DNA from: an uncultured Clostridia bacterium
GTDB taxonomy: Bacteria > Bacillota > Clostridia > Lachnospirales > CAG-274
Direction of reading: 5' to 3'
DNA: 16,478 nt
Assembly: GCA_910579745.1 (NCBI GenBank)
Contig: CAJTVH010000059.1
Coordinates: forward strand, 1-16,478
The notes beneath the pieces are model-generated. The model saw only the letters and a program-made list of their open reading frames with translations. It was not told the DNA's origin and did not search any database. Positions 13,207 through 16,478 of this stretch are shown here, piece by piece (position 1 is the stretch's first letter; each line of letters opens with the position of its first letter). A program made the position numbers and the translations under genes.

Positions 13207-13306
13207 TAGTAGCAAAAGGATACGAATAATCTTCATAATTTTTTAATATTTTTATGAGCTTTTTTTTAAATAAGATTGTTTATATTTATATTAGGAGGTA
13301 AATTAA

Positions 13307-13999
13307 ATGAAATATAATATACTTGTCGCAGACGATGACAAAGAGATTTTAAACGCTATAGACATTTATCTATCAAATGAGGGGATGAGAGTCTATAAAG
13401 CGAACGACGGCGAGGAAGCTCTTTTAATACTTGAGAGAGAAAAGGAAATTCATTTGATTATAATGGATTTGATGATGCCTAAAACAGACGGCATTCAGGC
13501 GATTTTGAGAATCAGAGGTGAAAAGGAAATTCCTATTATAATTCTTTCAGCTAAGTCGGAGGCTCAAGATATTGTTCTTGGTCTTAATATAGGCGCGGAC
13601 GACTATATTACAAAACCTTTCAGTTTTATTGAGCTTACGGCGAGAGTAAAATCTAATTTAAGGAGGTATGTTAAATTTAATTCCTATAAAAAGGATAACA
13701 GTGAAATTTTTATACGAGGACTCTATCTTAATAAAAAAACAAAAGAAGTTTCCGTAAATGACGTGCCTGTAAGACTTACGGCGACTGAATTTAAAATTTT
13801 ATCTTTGTTGATGGAAGCGCCTGACGTTATTTTCTCTATTGAGGAAATTTACCAGAAAGTTTGGAATGAGCCTTTTTTAAACAGTGAGAATACAGTTGCT
13901 GTACATATAAGGAGAATTCGTGAGAAAATCGAGGTTAATCCAAAAAAACCAATATATTTAAAGGTGGTGTGGGGAATTGGATACAAGATCCAAAAGTAA
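13307..13999 (+). CDS. OmpR/PhoB-family response regulator
   Basis: DNA-binding regulator of a two-component system. Seen in 230 residues: a receiver domain (1-115) with the acidic pocket D9-D11, phosphoacceptor D54 in IIMDLMMP, switch residue S81 (ILSAKSE) and K103 in ITKPF. A winged-helix output domain (about 130-229) has LTATEFKILSLLME, the recognition region NTVAVHIRRIREKIE and the terminal VWGIGYKIQ. All functional residues are present. ATG follows AGGAGG with 8-nt spacing. Its end overlaps the kinase gene by 23 nt, so the two are translationally coupled and almost certainly partners. Receiver and output composition are closest in feel to VanR-type regulators. The stimulus and target genes are not visible here. 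Confidence 0.95.
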   Translation: MKYNILVADDDKEILNAIDIYLSNEGMRVYKANDGEEALLILEREKEIHLIIMDLMMPKTDGIQAILRIRGEKEIPIIILSAKSEAQDIVLGLNIGADDYITKPFSFIELTARVKSNLRRYVKFNSYKKDNSEIFIRGLYLNKKTKEVSVNDVPVRLTATEFKILSLLMEAPDVIFSIEEIYQKVWNEPFLNSENTVAVHIRRIREKIEVNPKKPIYLKVVWGIGYKIQK

Positions 14000-16310
14000 T
14001 GATGAGAATTTAGCAAAAAATCATAATAAAGTGAGCAGAAAAGTATGTGTATTGATGGTTGCCGTTTTATTTTTCCTTTTGGCGGGGTTTTTCAGCATAT
14101 CTAATGTGTGTTTTATGAATGATAATATATATACGTCACAAATGGACTATATAAATGATAACGCCATAAGATACGTGAAAAATCTTAACAGATTTTATTT
14201 ATACTTTAAAAATTTTGAGCCGAAAATAGCTTATGACAAAATAAAAGAACTTGAAAAAGCGATTTCAGATAAGACAATAACAAGCGATGAGATTGAGAGA
14301 ACAAACGGAAATGTTATGGAAGAAGATATTATATCTTATACTAACGATGGAGAAACGGAAATTCTCAAAGAGACAGAGGAAATATCGCTTGAAGCGGAAG
14401 ATTTATATTTTGAGAAAGCTCCCGAAAGTTATTACAGTGATATAGACATTGAAGAGATGAAAAAGAACGGAGAAGCTAAAGAAATTTTTATTATCAAATA
14501 TAAGGAATTAAAAAGCGTATACGAGAACTATGAACAAGTTAGAAATTACTTAAAAAACAATAAAAGTTTTCAATATAGGATTGAAGATAAGTATAACGAT
14601 GAAACTGTATATACAAACAATGACAATATTGAAAATGAAGCGTATTATTACAAATTTTACCTTGACGATACTATTTTTAATTCAATAAAATTTAACGGGG
14701 AATTTCTTTCAACATCATTTGAGCAAAATAATTTAGAGGGATATATAATTATTCCTAAAAATGTTGAGTACAGCGATAGGTTTAGAACTAATGGCGAAGA
14801 TTATCTCACTGCGCACTCAATATTAAAAGAAGCTGAAAGACAAGAAGTAATATTGAGTTACTTTAATTATATAATACCAATATTATTTTTTATAGCTTTT
14901 ATATTAATTATATATATTATGGTAAAAGAGAAAGAAGAGGTACGTTTTATTTTAGAAAGACTTTATTCAAAGTATAGAAAAATTCCTGTTTGCGTGAAAA
15001 TTATACTGATGATTTTAGCGTTTAGATTTTTTGACAGCTATTTATACTCCATAATTGGGGTTATGCCCGCGGGTTCTGCATATTATAATGTATTAGGCGC
15101 GTTTGTATGGGAAAAGTATAAAATGACTCCCGTTATACTTTGGTTTGATTTAATTATGTTTTTATTTTTGGCGATATTTTTCGCTATGGTTTGTATATTA
15201 AGTATAATATTTATTATTGATATGATAAGAAAGCCGTCAAAGTTTAAAGATGAGTTTGAGATAAAATTTATTCAGGATGCCGCTCATGACACAAAATATA
15301 TATTTTATACTCAAAGTTATGGACTATTTATATTATATTTATTTTTGTTAATAGGTACTATAGGGTCCCTGATTTTATTCAGTATGGTTTTTATGTCTTA
15401 CGCTTTAAATCATTTTTATATATTTGTTATGATTGCGCTGGAAGTTGTTGGACTGATAACTGTTTATGAAATAATAAAACTTATTTTAGCCCACTGTAAA
15501 TTGTCGTATTGTATTGAGAATATGGCGGAGGGAAATGAGAATATTGTTTCCGAAAACAGCAAGGCGTTTAAAAAGCCTTTTGAGAATTTAAAAATTATAA
15601 ATAATGATATTAATAAAAAAATTGAGGAAATGATGAAAAACGAAAGGCTGAAAACAGAACTTATAACAAATGTTTCTCACGATTTAAAAACTCCTTTAAC
15701 GTCTATAATCAATTATATTGATTTGCTTAAAGAGGAAAGAATAGACAATAATTCCGCAAGTGAATATATTGAGATTTTAGACGGTAAGTCGCAAAGGCTT
15801 AAAACCCTTATTGACGATCTTTTTGAGGCATCGAAGCTTTCCTCGAATCAATTTAAGCTTGACGTGTCAAAATCCGATGTTGTGGCACTTTTAAAACAAA
15901 CTCTTGGAGAGCTTAACAATAAAATTGAGGAATCAAATATTAATTTTATTATTGAGCTTCCTAATAATTCTATTTTTCTTGATATTGATGGACAGCAAAT
16001 ATGGAGAGTTTTTGACAATCTTTTAAATAATATATTAAAATACTCGCCGGAAAAATCAAGAGCGTATATATCTCTTGAGGAAACGGAAACGGAAGTTAAA
16101 ATTATTATGAAAAACATTTCCAAAGCTCCCCTTAATTTTGACGCTGATGAACTTTTTGAGAGATTTAAAAGAGGTGATAAGTCAAGAACCACGGAAGGAT
16201 CTGGATTAGGTCTTTCTATCGCTAAAAGCATTGTAGAACTGCATAATGGCAACATATTTATAAATATTGACGGAGACTTGTTTAAGGTTATTGTTCTTTT
16301 GAAAAAGTAA
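13977..16310 (+). CDS. Multi-pass sensor histidine kinase (VanS-like catalytic core)
   Basis: Membrane kinase that phosphorylates the preceding regulator. Seen in 777 residues: TM1 (about 22-44), a large acidic extracytoplasmic region (about 45-290), then about five further hydrophobic helices (roughly 293-316, 337-360, 384-415, 448-475, 476-505), a dimerisation domain with the phospho-accepting H568 in NVSHDLKTPLTS, and an ATPase domain with N-box DNLLNNILKYS and G-box EGSGLGLS. The usual D-x-G-x-G box is replaced by KNISKAPLN, a variant I know from a VanS-like Bacillota subtype. The start is TTG 13977, with AAGGTGG 9 nt upstream. The next in-frame Met is residue 27, inside TM1. The signal sensed is unknown. 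The large extracellular domain plus a multi-helix membrane module suggests an envelope signal. Confidence 0.93.
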   Translation: MDTRSKSNDENLAKNHNKVSRKVCVLMVAVLFFLLAGFFSISNVCFMNDNIYTSQMDYINDNAIRYVKNLNRFYLYFKNFEPKIAYDKIKELEKAISDKTITSDEIERTNGNVMEEDIISYTNDGETEILKETEEISLEAEDLYFEKAPESYYSDIDIEEMKKNGEAKEIFIIKYKELKSVYENYEQVRNYLKNNKSFQYRIEDKYNDETVYTNNDNIENEAYYYKFYLDDTIFNSIKFNGEFLSTSFEQNNLEGYIIIPKNVEYSDRFRTNGEDYLTAHSILKEAERQEVILSYFNYIIPILFFIAFILIIYIMVKEKEEVRFILERLYSKYRKIPVCVKIILMILAFRFFDSYLYSIIGVMPAGSAYYNVLGAFVWEKYKMTPVILWFDLIMFLFLAIFFAMVCILSIIFIIDMIRKPSKFKDEFEIKFIQDAAHDTKYIFYTQSYGLFILYLFLLIGTIGSLILFSMVFMSYALNHFYIFVMIALEVVGLITVYEIIKLILAHCKLSYCIENMAEGNENIVSENSKAFKKPFENLKIINNDINKKIEEMMKNERLKTELITNVSHDLKTPLTSIINYIDLLKEERIDNNSASEYIEILDGKSQRLKTLIDDLFEASKLSSNQFKLDVSKSDVVALLKQTLGELNNKIEESNINFIIELPNNSIFLDIDGQQIWRVFDNLLNNILKYSPEKSRAYISLEETETEVKIIMKNISKAPLNFDADELFERFKRGDKSRTTEGSGLGLSIAKSIVELHNGNIFINIDGDLFKVIVLLKK

Positions 16311-16397
16311 TATTTTAAACTTAATATTTTTTAATATTAGACATATTTTTAAACTATGTAATTAATAGTAATTTTATAAAGAAAAAATATTTTATTA

Positions 16398-16478
16398 GAG
16401 CGTATCTGAAAACAAAAATACGCGCGAAAAATTATAAAAAATAAAACGAAACAGAAAGGCTTTTCTGTTTAATTGAAC
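16398..16478 (+). mobile_element. MITE-like palindromic element, copy 4 (cut by window end)
   Basis: Left half of a fourth copy, in the same orientation as copies 2 and 3: GAGCGTATCTGAAAAC (16398-16413) preceded by TA (16396-16397). It runs through the intact AAACAGAAA-GGCT-TTTCTGTTT hairpin to the window end. Sequence is nearly identical to copy 2 over the visible 81 nt. It begins 87 nt after the kinase stop. The gap between holds only AT-rich DNA and a weak 7-bp hairpin (16322-16339). Confidence 0.85.

Noticed and set aside
13233..13268. Terminator-like TCATAA/TTATGA hairpin plus T8 before the response regulator
   Set aside because: The stem is only six A-T-rich pairs with a long loop, too weak to support a call.

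Overview
The window looks like chromosome of a low-GC, anaerobe-type Bacillota (Clostridia). The grounds are the AT-rich intergenic DNA, GGAGG-type ribosome binding sites, some TTG/GTG starts, a GluRS with both class I signatures, a VanS-like histidine kinase subtype, and housekeeping genes of Clostridium-like type. No rRNA, tRNA, CRISPR array or phage structural gene was seen. Species cannot be named from sequence alone.

Layout. (1) 1-1227: a terminal repeat copy, then rsmA (16S rRNA dimethyltransferase) with an unusual start region and a strong terminator. (2) 1340-3586: a minus-strand Pro/Tyr-rich protein with 15-bp tandem repeats, then a compact accessory-looking module: a minus-strand SLOG/DUF1273 protein facing two small plus-strand Cro/CI-type regulators. 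The two -10 boxes between them form a palindrome. (3) 3819-7948: a minus-strand operon prmA - rsmE - cysteine desulfurase - thiI. It has a good sigma-A promoter at 8032-8060 and combines ribosome methylation with the sulfur supply and enzyme for tRNA thiolation. (4) 8685-10795: gltX (glutamyl-tRNA synthetase) followed 17 nt later by a YcgR-like PilZ protein that should bind cyclic di-GMP. (5) 10887-12814: a zinc-ribbon membrane protein, a 302-nt gene-poor stretch and a cation diffusion facilitator with two C-terminal domains. (6) 13307-16310: an OmpR-family response regulator overlapping a large multi-pass histidine kinase.

The most distinctive feature is a family of about 161-bp, non-coding, almost wholly self-complementary elements with 16-bp terminal inverted repeats (GAGCGTATCTGAAAAC) usually flanked by TA. 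There are four copies in 16.5 kb, two of them cut by the window edges, plus an orphan end in the prmA leader. They look like MITEs of the TA-targeting (IS630/Tc1-like) kind and have no transposase here. All lie between genes, and two direct copies bracket the two-component system. A second, shorter palindrome type (TATAGTCAA...TTGACTATA) flanks thiI and recurs in degenerate form upstream of prmA.

Most genes are ordinary housekeeping genes. The accessory interest lies in the repeat family, the SLOG/XRE module, the Pro/Tyr-rich repeat protein and the short unexplained stretch before the CDF transporter. No clear new multi-gene system is proven here. The SLOG/XRE module and the MITE family are the best candidates.
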